Source: Paramecium sonneborni (taxonomy: Eukaryota > Ciliophora > Oligohymenophorea > Peniculida > Parameciidae). Taken from it: 64,000 nucleotides of DNA. The notes under the pieces are model-generated. The model made no database searches and was not told where the DNA came from. It saw only the letters and a program-made list of their open reading frames with translations. The stretch spans positions 7,113 to 71,112 of the forward strand of contig CAJJDN010000046.1 of NCBI GenBank assembly GCA_905182985.1, in the 5' to 3' direction. Made by a program: the position numbers and the translations under genes. Positions 37,603 through 48,660 of this stretch are shown here, one piece after another (position 1 is the first letter of the stretch; the number at the start of each line of letters is the position of its first letter).

Positions 37603-38853
37603 AATTAATAATTTGAAAATGAAAATTTTGTAATTTAGGATTATAATTTCAAAAAACTAAATATAAATTCTACAACATATACATCTGCTTCATTGAATTG
37701 GAGATAATTATAAATGTAGGAAGTTATAAATCTTTAAATTGTAAAACACTCATCTTCTGGAAGAATTGCATATGAAGCTACCTTATAAGATGGAAATAAA
37801 ATATTATTACATGATATAAACTCAAAACCTGGAGATTTAACTTTTGTAAAGAAATTTGAATTAGGATCAACTTAAACTGGTTATTCTGATAATTGGAAAC
37901 CTTAAGGAGAACCAATAAACACAAAAAATTTAAAAATAAAAGATATATAAACATCAGTTAAAGGAAAGTTAGAAAATAGTAAGTTTAACCTTAAAAATTT
38001 TGATTAAAATAAAACTACATTAAATTAAAATTAAATAAATTAATTAGGATAAGCAGGTGGAGCAGTTGGCGCAGTTTTGGGTGCAACAATTGTTGATGCT
38101 TTTTATGGGGAAGTTAATAGTAAATCTTTAGCATAGAACACATTATTAGGAGGTACTATATTAGCTATGAGTTATAAAATTCCATTATTAGGATTAGCTA
38201 TTTAAGGAGGATTAGGACTATTTTAAGTATGTTAAATATTAACAAATGAATAATTTACAAAAAAAGAGATGACATAAGAAATAGGTAAACTAGCCCTTAA
38301 GACTGGAACAAGTATAGCTACAACATCAGGAGGTATATAGTCTGGAATGTTGGCTGGAACTTCTATGGGTCCTGCAGGAATAATAATAGGTGGTATTTTA
38401 GGAGGATTAGTTGGTGGAATTTTGGGATAACTTACATCAAAATAAATAGATAATATTGCAAAATTTGATTTCGAAGTTAGTTTAAATAACTCTAATAAAG
38501 CCAAAGAAAGGAATGGACTTTTGATAACTCCTGGTGTTAATCCAAGAATTTAATTTTTTAATGTTTTTGAAAAAGTAAATAGTTTAATCATATTGGCTTT
38601 TACTAATCTTTAAAGAATAGCTTGGGTTGTAGTTAATATTCAACCATCAATCTAATATATAGAATAAAATGATAAATTAGGAAGGATTTCAATCAAATAT
38701 TTTTATATAGGTCCATTTGATAATGAATCTTCGATGACATTCTATGTGTTTGGAGTCTAAGAAAAGTATGTTGATGAAAAAAAAGTGATTGATGCTATTT
38801 AGAACAATAAGCTAAATATTGTCTGCTTTGCAAAAAAAGAAATAAAGCTTTGA
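36406..38853 (+). CDS. Putative ADP-ribosyltransferase, 3' part after contig join
   Basis: 816 codons to TGA 38851. The first 399 codons repeat the end of the preceding fragment, including the R-S-E core. The unique part starts at 37603 and holds a WNQQFENENFVIQ-type globular region. Two strongly hydrophobic glycine-zipper stretches follow: GQAGGAVGAVLGATI near 38047, and SGMLAGTSMGPAGIIIGGIL with GGLVGGILGQ near 38340-38430. A C-terminal beta-rich domain follows (RISIKYFYIGPFDNESSM). With the duplicate ignored the whole protein would be about 932 residues. Gly-zipper segments usually pack in membranes or oligomers, so the enzyme may be membrane-associated. The minus ORF at 38232-38504 is a shadow. 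Confidence 0.8.
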
Positions 38854-39535
38854 TTTAGAAAATAAATAATTAAATTATCTTATCTATAATTTAAATAATC
38901 AATAAATCATAAAATAATTTCTTATTCTCATTCTAGTTCAGGAATATTGAGTAATGCAGAGATTACATTAAAAACAAAGACTTATTTATATAAAATGATA
39001 ATTATAATTTCTAACTAGTTCTTTAGATATAAGATATCTTGAATAGTAATTAAACTCAAATCTTAAAAACTAAGAATGAATTAGATTTAAAATCTTAATA
39101 TCCTGATTATACTTAAAAATTTATTAGTTGATTTAAAAAACCTTAAAAATTGATTCTGAAAGTAATTATTCTCATGAATCATAGATTTTGATTAAAAATT
39201 AAACAAAGTTCTTTTAATACTGATTGGAGTAAAACAACTATTAATAGCAGAAAAGAAGTAAACAAAAGGTTGAGCTTTATTTACAAACTTAAAATCGGCT
39301 ATGGAGATCTTAAGAAGAGAAAAGCCTAAATATAAATTTTGGGAATTATTGATAAAAAATTATCATTATAATTATATCTACATAATAGGCCAATATAATT
39401 TTTAACAGATGATATGTGTATGAATAATATTATTAATTAAATATATTATTTAAAATTTTAATATATAAATAATATATATATTTATTGTATATTATTATGA
39501 AATGAGAGAATCAATAAAAATGAGAATGAGTTAAC
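38854..39535. other. Spacer, no gene recognised
   Basis: A+T-rich. It lies between the ends of two convergent genes, so terminators are expected. An ATATATAAATAATATATATATT run near 39460-39480 may form a hairpin. Confidence 0.35.
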
Positions 39536-40194
39536 TCATTCTATGTATTCTTTTTATTCAAATTTTTTTTTATTTACAAAACTTTTACTTCTTTTATGAA
39601 TTCTATCATCAATTTTAGTGTTTTGAGAATTAAGATCATTTTATATTATCTAGTCTAATTGAGTTATTACTTCATTAATTTTAATTGTTTCTTTTTTTAA
39701 ATTATCTATCATCATTTTAACCTCATTAGTTTAAATTGTTATTTATTTATTTTTTTAAACCTCTTATTTTTCTTCAAAATTATCAAATTATTGAATATAA
39801 TTATCATAATGGTATGAAGTATCCATAATGGAATGAACTTTAAAATCTATTTATTTAGTAGCTGATTTTATAATAGTTTCTTCTTATTTTTTTTTAGGTT
39901 ATATAATAGAAGGATGACTCATTATCCAATTTAATTTACTTTTAAAATATTCACTTTGTTGATCTTTTTGTGCTTCATAATATTCAACCCCTTTCTTAAA
40001 AATAAAATACATTAGTACCATGTATAATTAAATAAGATTTTTAAATGCAATGCTATCGGTATATTTACTCATCATTAATATAATATCATTCTTGAGTATT
40101 TAATCAGCAAAGTCTTTTGGCAACTCACCTATAATGTGGAAAAGTTGTTACTCCTTTTTTTGGGGCTGGTAGGAAATTTTCCAAAAAATGACAT
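39536..40194 (-). CDS. Conserved-looking protein of about 219 residues, one homopolymer frameshift
   Basis: From ATG 40194 the start reads MSFFGKFPTSP. The main frame, open from about 40160 to TGA 39536, reads KEQQLFHIIGELPKDFADQI, then MMSKYTDSIAFKNLIQLY, then GVEYYEAQKDQQSEYFKSKL, followed by a Lys/Glu-rich coiled-coil tail. The two frames differ by one base across a run of seven T (40155-40161); eight would keep the frame. The composition and clean N-terminal wording suggest that the real protein starts with MSFFGKF and that the run is miscounted or mutated. I do not know a function. It lies about 380 nt downstream of the PH-kinase on the same strand. Confidence 0.6.
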
Positions 40195-40572
40195 AAATAA
40201 AATAAAATGTGTTGTTAAAATAATAAAATTAATATTAGGGATAAACAATTATATTAAGAATAAAAATATAAAAATAGTAGTTTTTATGGAATAAATAAGG
40301 TCAAAGAATTTAAAAATAAACTATTGAAATTGTAATATCATGATATAAAAATAGCTATCAGAGAAAGAATAAAAAATTTAATTTAGAATTTATAAGTTTA
40401 ATGAATGAATAATTATTTATCTCTAGTAGTAAATCAACTTTATAAATACAATAACAGCAGCATTAATTTATAACAATAAGAAGTAAAAGGAATCCAAATG
40501 TTATTAACTTAGATGATTAAAAAATATTAAAAATAATAATGATATACTTATTTAAATGATAAATAATAGCAT

Positions 40573-42450
40573 TCATGAATTCTGTTTGCCTTTAGTAGTT
40601 GGAGTAGATGCTTATTTGTTTGTTTAGGACAATTAAGTTAAATTGTCAGGGATTCGAATTTATCTTGTTGAATTATATAATCTAACCATATCAGATACAT
40701 CTGAGTTTTCTTGATGTACAGGTTGATCTTCAAATTAATCAATAATTTATTTTCTATGAGAATTTTAAATAGCAATTCTATGTAGATCTATGTGTTTTTT
40801 TGATTCAGTCTTTTGTAATTATGTAGTTGGTATATCTAGAATAGAATAGTTTAATTACCAGATATATCTCTAGAACCTAATCGATTCAAACGAGAACTAT
40901 ATTAACTAAATTTTGAAGCTCCAACAACAGAAGGTGCTTTCATTTCAATTTTAGCAAATGAACCATTTGAAACACAACTGATTGATTCTATTGAGTTCAT
41001 ATTTCCTGTAAATGCTGGTTATCTTTATTCCAAAGTTAGATCTATAGAACCTGCTCTTACATTATTTTTGAATTATTAATTATAATCTGTCAAATTACTT
41101 TAGTATTTCTCCTATTTAATTTATTCTTACTTAACTAATTCTTTGAAATATGGATGTCTTAAACACTAAAAATAACAATATCTTTACTTCAGTAGAACTC
41201 AATCTATTAGAAGGCTTCTTTTATAACATGGATTTCATAAGATCTTACATTTAAATAGGGGCAGATTTAAAGAGAGAATCTTCAAAATCAATTTGGCAAT
41301 CTTTATTAGCCTTAAGTATTGCTTTTTAATCTTTTCCAGTAAATGGTTAACCTCCAGTCTTTATTTAATTATAATAGAAATAATTACTATTAAGAGATAT
41401 AGTATAACACCAGCACTAAAAACATCACATTTTTCATCATAAAATTACTAACCTTCCATATATTCTAAGATTTCAGGTGCAACAAAACCTGGTGTTCCAC
41501 ATCTTTTGAATAAGATATTTTCATCTGTTAATTATGCTGCTAAACCAAAATCTGCTAATATAATATCATAATTATTTTCATTGGAACGTAATAACAAATT
41601 TTCAGGTTTCAAGTCTCTATGAGCAATTTTAAATTGATGCAAATGATTTAATGCTGATAACAAATTATAAGCTAATCTCTAGAGAGTTTCAGCTGGTAGA
41701 AAGCCTAAAAATTACTGAATTGAAAACCTGTTTCTCTGACTCGTTAAAGCAATTCACCACCAGTTATTATGTCTACAACAAAGTAAACTGAATTAGTTGT
41801 TTCATGTACTTCATGCAATTTAACTATGTTTTGATGATTTAATTTTCTCATAACTTGCATTTCATTTAATAAGCTTTCAATTCCTTTATGTTGTTATTAC
41901 ATAAAGGATTTACTAAATGCTTTGATAGCATACTATTAATTATTCTCTTTTCTAGTTGCCAAATACACTTTAGCAAAACTTCCTTTTCCAATTAATTTTG
42001 AAACCATAAAAGCATCATGAAAATTCTCTAATAAGCAAACTCGTCTGAAATGCTGTTTCCACTAATCATATAAAGATTTGTCAGAGAGAAAGATATCTAA
42101 AGTTTTAGTTTGATAGGTCAATTTCAATCCAAATTATTGTTCATCAGAATTCAATTAAACCATATGATCAGCCCCAGGATCAATAAAACTTAAATGCATT
42201 GTAGCAAGAGGAGCACATTTTAACTTATTAGTACTAACTTTATAAATATATTCTAATCCAAGCACTATTAATATTTGTTTTACCATAACTTTTCCTGCTG
42301 TCAAGAAATCTTATTCAACTAAAAAAGATTAAGACTTATATAAATATTATTCATTATATGTACATCTAACACAGATTTATCACATGGTTACCAAAATTTA
42401 TTTCTTATTTTTCCAAAATCGAAGACAGAAACAACTTTTTAATCAGCCAT
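40573..42450 (-). CDS. Protein kinase (CAMK-like) with N-terminal PH domain
   Basis: ATG 42450 ([20 protein letters not shown]). A PH-like domain follows, with [15 protein letters not shown] and LSFIDPG, ending in the C-terminal helix [14 protein letters not shown]. The kinase domain has the glycine loop [11 protein letters not shown], lysine [21 protein letters not shown] and [12 protein letters not shown]. Introns at 41705-41727 (23 nt), 41359-41387 (29), 41166-41187 (22) and 40836-40858 (23) rebuild the frame, for example [13 protein letters not shown] and LLI|TGGQPF. The Ser/Gln-rich tail ends KGKQNS-TGA. All catalytic residues are present, so it should be active. A junction near 42365-42390 is unresolved: a 26-nt candidate intron gives the right length but leaves TGA at the join, so the N-terminal 25 codons are uncertain. 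It lies 55 nt downstream of the bZIP gene on the same strand. Confidence 0.85.
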
Positions 42451-42505
42451 TCTCTTATGTTCACTGAAACAAAATAATAATTTAATTATATAAGTTTTAT
42501 AATTC

Positions 42506-44080
42506 TCAACACCTTTTAACCATTTTATTTGTTCCATAATTTATTTCTTCCTCTATTTTAAATGAAAAATCATCATCTTCTGCCTAAGAATTCTTTAATT
42601 AATTAAACAATGTGCTTGTCTATAATTCATTTCTATAAATATTCTATTTATTATTATTATATTTTATTACATGATACAGTGAACACATTAAAGTACCTAA
42701 TTACAATGGATTTAATATTGATTTTAAAGAATCCCAAACTTAATCCAATTTAGAAGCTTAATCTTAGATAGATTTTATTTCATTCTTTATTTTATCTAAA
42801 GAACTATAAAAATTAATTAATTTATTTATTACTTAGAAATATTTTATTTTAATTATTAAACCTTTGTCTAAAATTTTTTGAGTTTGGTGAAATTCTCAAA
42901 ATTCACTTTTGTACTTTCAAACCCTTCTTTCAACCATTCACTGTAATCTCTATAAATATAGAATAATATCAATATTATACTAGTCAGTATTTGCAAACAT
43001 ATCTTTCGAATTTTAACATGCATATAATAAATATTTAACCTACATAGGCAACATTATTTCTGCTATACTATCAAAATACACTCTAGCAGTATCATTTCTT
43101 TCTTATGAATTTGATTATATTCTATATCTTAAAGCATCCATTATTATTCCAATTTCATCAAAACTAGCTTTTTTTATTATACATAATTCCAATTTCTCAA
43201 ACATTTACTGTTACTATTCCAAAAACAATTAAAACTAATATAATATTCAACAGCATACTTTTTAAGTCTTTTTATTTACTATTTCCATTGATTAAGCTTA
43301 ATTTTTGCATATATCCCTTAACTTTTCATTTTCTATCTATAATTCTTGTACTTATTTTTCTAATAATTATTAATATATTTTTTTTCTTTCTCTTGAATTT
43401 TTAGCAGATTCTCTATTTTTAGCTAATTTCAATTGAGTAGGATCTGCCATATCATTAGAATTCTCATTCTAAAGATTTTAAGATCGTTTTCTCTCTAATT
43501 TTTATTGACTTTTAGAAGATCTTGGAGTAATTGAAGGGGATACTGAGTTATTGTTAGAGGTTCGCTTTTCTAATAATGAATCAATCTTTTCACGATATAT
43601 GCTTTTACCCTAATTTTGAGGAATTAGCATTTTAACTTCAGGTTTAAACTTACTATTAATTTATTCTGCTGATTCTATTTATAATAGGGATCATTATAAC
43701 CTAATCGGAATTCTTGATCTCCTGAATATTGAGATCTACTATTCACATCTGAATGTATGGATTATTTCAATTTTTATTGATTTGAAGATTCTTCCTGTAT
43801 TAATAAATTATCTAATCTAACATCTTCTATTTTCATTTCAAAAAATTAATCTAGACTATTTTTAACTTCTGAATCTATCAATTATGATTAATGGAAGTTA
43901 TTTTAAAAACTTCCTACTTATTAATCATTATATCCTAAATAATTTCTTCCGAAACTCAATCTAATTTATTATTAATATTTTAAACTATTATTCTTAGCCT
44001 GATCCTGGCATAAAATCTGCTGTACCAGCTGTTCCAACAAAATTATAAAATTATCCACTCGAATTAAAGCTGTCTGCCAT
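42506..44080 (-). CDS. bZIP transcription factor
   Basis: ATG 44080 (MADSFNSSGQFYNF) to TGA 42506. A basic region and zipper read LAKNRESAKNSRERKKIYQQ then LLEKQVQELQIENEKLRDI, around 43440-43330. The core NxxSAxxSRxRKK with heptad leucines is the bZIP DNA-binding and dimerisation signature. Several short introns restore the frame: a 26-nt one near 43675-43700 (FRL|ESAEQIN), a 24-nt one near 43270 (TQK|FQLFLEQ), a 31-nt one near 42960 (NTDQ|DYSEWLKEG) and a 29-nt one near 42820. The first 60 codons contain an unresolved frame change. The C-terminal part is a conserved-looking helical domain (LGTLMCSLYHVIKYN) ending MVKRC. Acts in the nucleus; target genes unknown. Compact spacing to its neighbours is typical of macronuclear chromosomes. 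Confidence 0.82.
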
Positions 44081-44265
44081 TATAATTTATTTTTTTTATT
44101 ATATATTTAATATATAATAGTGCAAGATAACATATCCTTTTATAAATTACTTGATATCTAATAAAGATTAAAAATTATGGTTAGAATCATCTAAAAGATC
44201 ATTATTTTATTATTAAATTTCACATATTTAAAACAAACAAATTTATTGTTTTTTTACATAAAATA

Positions 44266-44928
44266 TCATTCTTAATTCCCAACATCTTAACAATCTATAA
44301 GATTAGAAGTGTTATTTGAACTCATATCTTTGGGATCAAATTTTTAATGATGAGATCGACATTAACTGGGTGATCTAGTCTTTATAAAATTAGACATTTA
44401 TTTGAATATTTTGTTCTATTTTTTGAGGTCTGAATTTAACATAATGTCTTTATTCATTTCTTTAAAACACAAATACAAATTGTGCTCCTTTGTTGTCCAA
44501 TGACCTATTAAATTAAATTAAATAATTTGCCTATGTTATATAACTTTCTTTTAGTTGACTTTCTCCCCTTTCGTTTATTCTTCTTATGCTTAATATTTAG
44601 TTATTTTTCTGGGAGTTGGGCAGAATTTCTATTTTCATTGTTTGTTGTGATTTCTACTGGTTCAAAGTTAGACTATTGTTAAATGCATTATTCTTGTTTT
44701 ACAAAGTTTTCCTGCTTGATCATCAAAGGATTAAGAGTAGAACCTTCCCATATTATATTGCTTTGTTAAGCTCTCTAATAATATAGGTAATTATTGATTA
44801 AGAGTTAATGTTGATAATGGTTAAATTATTGCATTAAAGGCTCATTATAATTAAAAGGATAAGAGTCTAATACAATAGATTGATTCAATACATTAGAAGA
44901 ATTGAGGATATTATGTAAATGGATTCAT
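44266..44928 (-). CDS. MYB/SANT-domain protein
   Basis: ATG 44928 (MNPFTQYPQFFQ). A 25-nt intron (44867-44891) joins it to YSYPFNYNEPLM, then comes a Gln/Asn-rich stretch and a very basic segment (KHKKNKRKGRKSTKRK, nuclear-localisation-like). A SANT/MYB-like domain follows: HWTTKEHNLYLCFKEM, then KKQNKIFKQMSNFIKTRSPS with QCRSHHQKFD. W...EH..YL and the RS-QCRSHHQK third helix are the marks of the SHAQKYF-type single MYB repeat that binds DNA. It ends DVGNQE-TGA. An intron of uncertain ends lies before the domain (near 44515). It sits just downstream of the OFD1-like gene and upstream of the bZIP gene, all on the minus strand. Confidence 0.78.
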
Positions 44929-45255
44929 TACGAAGATATTGAGTTTTTATTAAAAATAATAATTAATAAATCGAATTCATCGTAATCCTGTAATTTACGA
45001 TCAACAGGTATTTTGTGTAGGAAAATTTTAATTATTACTTTTTCATGCTTAGAGTATTTTTCATATCATTATATGATGTATGAAAAAATTATTAAATCCT
45101 GGTTAATTTTAGTATTTCTTAATTCAATGTATAATCAACATTTATAATGTAAAATAAAATATAAAATTTTTAGATAATTTTTGATTGAGGTTACTTTAAT
45201 AAGATTCTATGAGGAACAATCAATTATCAACTTTATAAATGATTCCAATTAAAAT

Positions 45256-46617
45256 TCAATAGATAAATTATTAATTGCAATAATTTAATATTTTATAATA
45301 ATATTTTTCTAGGAATACAGATGAATTTCTAACCTGTAATAAAACTGTTCTATATTTAAAGATAAATATTCTTTCATATTAAACTGTTTCTTTCTATTAT
45401 TTAGGTGATTATTCTAATTTAACCTTCTTAAAGGTAAAAAATAACTGTATACTATATCTCTTTAATGTTTTATTTACATCAATTTATTTCTACAATAATC
45501 CTATTCTTTTTCAATTTCTTAGATTTTGTAATTTAATTCATTAATCCCTTATTTTAATGTTTCATTATCTATATTTTAATAATCTAGAAATATTATTCTT
45601 TTGATATTAAACCAAATATCATCAATTCCTTCTTTTTTTCTTGGCTACTCTCTCTTTTTTAATCGTCTCTTTCCAATATTCATCTAACTTTTCTGCTTAT
45701 TTGATATCCAGTTAATTTAAAGATTCTTTACTTTTATTATATTCATCAATAGCTTTTTTATAAGATCCATATTTAATGAATCCATTTCAACTAATTCATA
45801 TTTGAATAACATTTAAATCTAGAACATTCATATCTATGATATTTAATTTACTCTTATTCTAATTTATGTAATATCTAAATGTAAGCATCAATTTTTCAAC
45901 TTTTAGAATTCTCAATATTTCTCAAATTTATCCTACAGTATAACATTTAATTTTGCATTAATCCTTTTTAAAGCTTCTTTTTGTTTATTTTTTTAAGTTC
46001 TTTTAAATTTTTCTAAATATTCTTCATCAGTAGCTGATTTCAATTGTTTGAACATCTTCTCATGTTGAATTCTTTCTTTCTTTTAATCATTTCCAATTCA
46101 TGTTTCTTAAATTGTCTTAGTTATTCTGCATCTTTTTTTTAATTATTTACTCTTCTACCCTTTCTTTAATATCATCTAATCTAAAATAATTGGTTTTATT
46201 AATAAATATTTTCTCAATCTCTCTTCATATATTTCTTTCTTTTAGAATCTAGCTTTTCTATATGATATTTTCTCTTTATTAGACTTCTTATTATATCTAA
46301 TGTATATATATTGTTCCTTATTATATAACTAAAATAAATGCTATTCATAATCTCTTATTGTTAAACCATATAATTAATTTAGATTGTAAAATATCAACAC
46401 ACTCAATTCTATATTCTTAAATAAATATTTTAGGAATGAAAAGGAAATTTTAGGTTTACAAGAAATTTGTAATAAATTAATCAGCTACTTTTAGATTAAA
46501 TAATCTTTTTACTTTTTTCTATTTTTTTGTTTCTTTTATCAATTTATCCACTATTTCTTTTTAAATTTATAATTTTATTGTATTAAGTATTCCCTCCTTT
46601 CTCATGTTCTCATTCAT
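45256..46617 (-). pseudogene. OFD1-like basal-body protein gene with multiple small indels
   Basis: The N-terminus reads MNENMRKEGILNTIKLQIQK, then LKVADQFITNFLQTQNFLFI. It matches the pattern of OFD1 (GILDTLKTQLRxxL..., then the LisH motif LVADHLxxCGYEYSLSVF). A long charged coiled-coil region follows: KSNKEKISYRKARFQKKEI, KHELEMIKRKK, HEKMFKQLKSATDEEY, AEKLDEYWKETIKKE, EGIDDIWFNIKR. OFD1 is needed for centriole and basal-body docking and is present in ciliates. The reading frame changes at least four times at simple sequence: an A8 run near 46135, an AAAG repeat near 46080, near 45918, and an A7 run near 45633. A 26-nt intron (GTATAC...TTTAAG, near 45430) does look real. Whether the gene is dead or the indels are errors cannot be decided here. 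The 3' end is uncertain. Confidence 0.6.
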
Positions 46618-46973
46618 AAATAAGAGTATTTAATTCTCTATTAATGATTGATTATGTTCCTATATTATTTTAAAATAATATATTACAATAATATAATATT
46701 TCTTATATTTTGATTATTTTCATAGATAGATCATAAATCAAGTTTATAGAGTTTCTAAGCTAAATAAATCAATCTAATTAGTTTTACATCAACAATTACA
46801 AATTTAAGAACAATAATAATAATTTAAAATTGTTTACATAAAAATAATTGTTAATTATTGAATTATATAAAAATCCACGTCAAATTTGTATTAATCACGT
46901 CTCAAAATTACAGCAATATTGTGCCTTTGTATACCTGTTAAATTTGATATATTCAAAATACATAATTTATCTA
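46618..46973. promoter_or_regulatory. Shared upstream region of two divergent genes
   Basis: About 350 nt between the OFD1-like gene (minus) and the choline/ethanolamine kinase gene (plus). It must hold both promoters. No specific motif is recognised in the A+T-rich sequence. Confidence 0.4.
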
Positions 46974-48230
46974 ATGAACTCAAGAAGCACACATCTAACA
47001 GAATATGCAATAAAATAAATAATTGCTGATCAATTCACTTAATGGGAAATAGTAAATCCTAGTCAAATCTAAATAAGTAGATTAGCAGGATTAACTAATA
47101 TAACATATAAGGTAGAAATAAATGAAGAAATCATACCCAAAACTATTGTGTTTAGAGAGTATCAATATAATTTAATGATTAGATTTGGAAATGCTGAAGG
47201 ATTTGTTGATTCTAAATAAGAACGAATTATTTTTAAAACAATTTCTGATTTAGAATTAGGTCCAAAATAATTATAATGTGGTGATATTTGGAGAATGGAA
47301 GAATTTGTAACAGATGGAATTCATCCAACTAATTAAAAAATGGGATCACCTCTATTTCAATTTAGATCTATGGGAGTCTTATAAAAGTTTCATTAAATGG
47401 AAATACCAATTCCAAATAATGGTACATCCATGATTCTTAATAAGACATTATCAGAGAATATGAAAATAAATGTGATTAGGAAGATTTAAAAAAAAGAATT
47501 ATATACAGATGTAGAACTCAAATAATTAGAAAATATTGAATCATTCTTAAATAATGATGATGAATACAAGTATTTATAAGAAATGATTGGAAAAGAAAAT
47601 AATGAAGAAGTAAATATATTTATTAATAATTTTTAGTTAAAATTTTGTCATAATGATTTAAATTAATTAAATATATTTAGTACAACAAGAAAGGATAAAG
47701 AAATAGTCTTTATTGATTATGAATATTGTTCATATAACTATCCTTCATATGACATTGCTAATTTTCTAAATGAATCTGCTATCAATTATTAATATGAAGA
47801 TGAACCATATTATGTTTTAGTTGATGATAATTTTGATACAGCTCCAATTTAAGCTCACTTTTTAGCTTTGTGTTATCTAATTCATTAGAATTGTCAAATG
47901 AATGAGATTAATTAAATTGTTGAGTTTATAACTTAAAGAACCAATAAAAATAAAGATGAATTAAATACTTTTATAAGTATGATTAAATAAATTTTGGAAT
48001 AAAGAATGAATTAAAAATAGATTAGTGAATTATTTGAATCTGTATCTTATTTGAAAAGAAGAATAAGAAGATTGTAAATGATATCTAATCTTAATTGGGT
48101 TTGGTGGAGTGTTCTTTTAGCTCATGAAAAGAACTCATTGAATTTTGAATATATTGATTATGGATATTTGAGATTCAAAATGTTTGAAAAATTATTAGAA
48201 TTAGAAAAAGTAAGAGGAATAAATAAATGA
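46974..48230 (+). CDS. Choline/ethanolamine kinase
   Basis: ATG 46974 to TGA 48228, 419 codons, no intron. Family landmarks: SRLAGLTNITYKVE near residue 40 (the G-x-N-x-x-Y phosphate-binding loop region), FREYQYN, GPKQLQCGDIWRMEEFV, the Brenner phosphotransferase motif FCHNDLNQLNIF near residue 225, and the choline kinase motif VFIDYEYCSYNYPSYDIANF with downstream NE. The catalytic Asp of HND and the metal-binding Asp of IDYEY are both present. It phosphorylates choline or ethanolamine with ATP, the first step of the CDP-choline/CDP-ethanolamine (Kennedy) pathway, in the cytosol. Which substrate it prefers cannot be told. The C-terminus (LNWVWWSVLLAHEKNSLNFEYI) is typical of the family and ends 15 codons later. 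Confidence 0.93.
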
Positions 48231-48299
48231 AATTTATTGTGTAATTAATAAAATAAATTCTTATATTCAATTTTAATTATATTTTATTTATTATGTAAT

Positions 48300-48660
48300 A
48301 AGTATAAAAAGAGGAGGTATGAATTTAATTTACTAAGTGAGATACCATATTTTAAGTATTGTTAAAAATTAGGTGGTGTTTAGAGAAAAGATATTTATGT
48401 TTCTCCTACTAAAGCAGCAACATTTTTACATTTAATAAAACATGTAACAATAATTATAAATTAAGAGATGTGATAAGGATTCTGCATTAAAGTTTGCTTA
48501 AAGAAGAATTTGTAAATGGGATACTACAATCAAATAAGATGGTCCTAGTAAATGTAGAATCTTAAAACCTAAAGAAAATAAGGAAGTAATTTTATTAATT
48601 TAATCAAATTAAGAAAAGAATTCATGGATGGTAGAATATTGGAATGGAAATATATTATGA
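48300..48660 (+). CDS. Unknown protein, possibly the 5' half of the next gene
   Basis: An open frame reads RRYEFNLLSEIPYFKYCQKL, then RKDIYVSPTKAATFLHLIKH. A 22-nt intron (about 48440-48461) follows, then RCDKDSALKFAQRRICKWDT and SWMVEYWNGNIL-TGA (48658). The start is not resolved. The stop falls inside an ATATATTATG run. Adding one AT would carry the frame into the downstream coiled-coil ORF (…NGN-I-YYENKDTVADI). So this and the next entry are probably one gene with a 2-base contraction. Function unknown. Confidence 0.5.

Noticed and set aside
38232..38504. Minus-strand Pro/Ile-rich ORF
   Set aside because: It is the antisense of the glycine-zipper segment of the ADP-ribosyltransferase gene.
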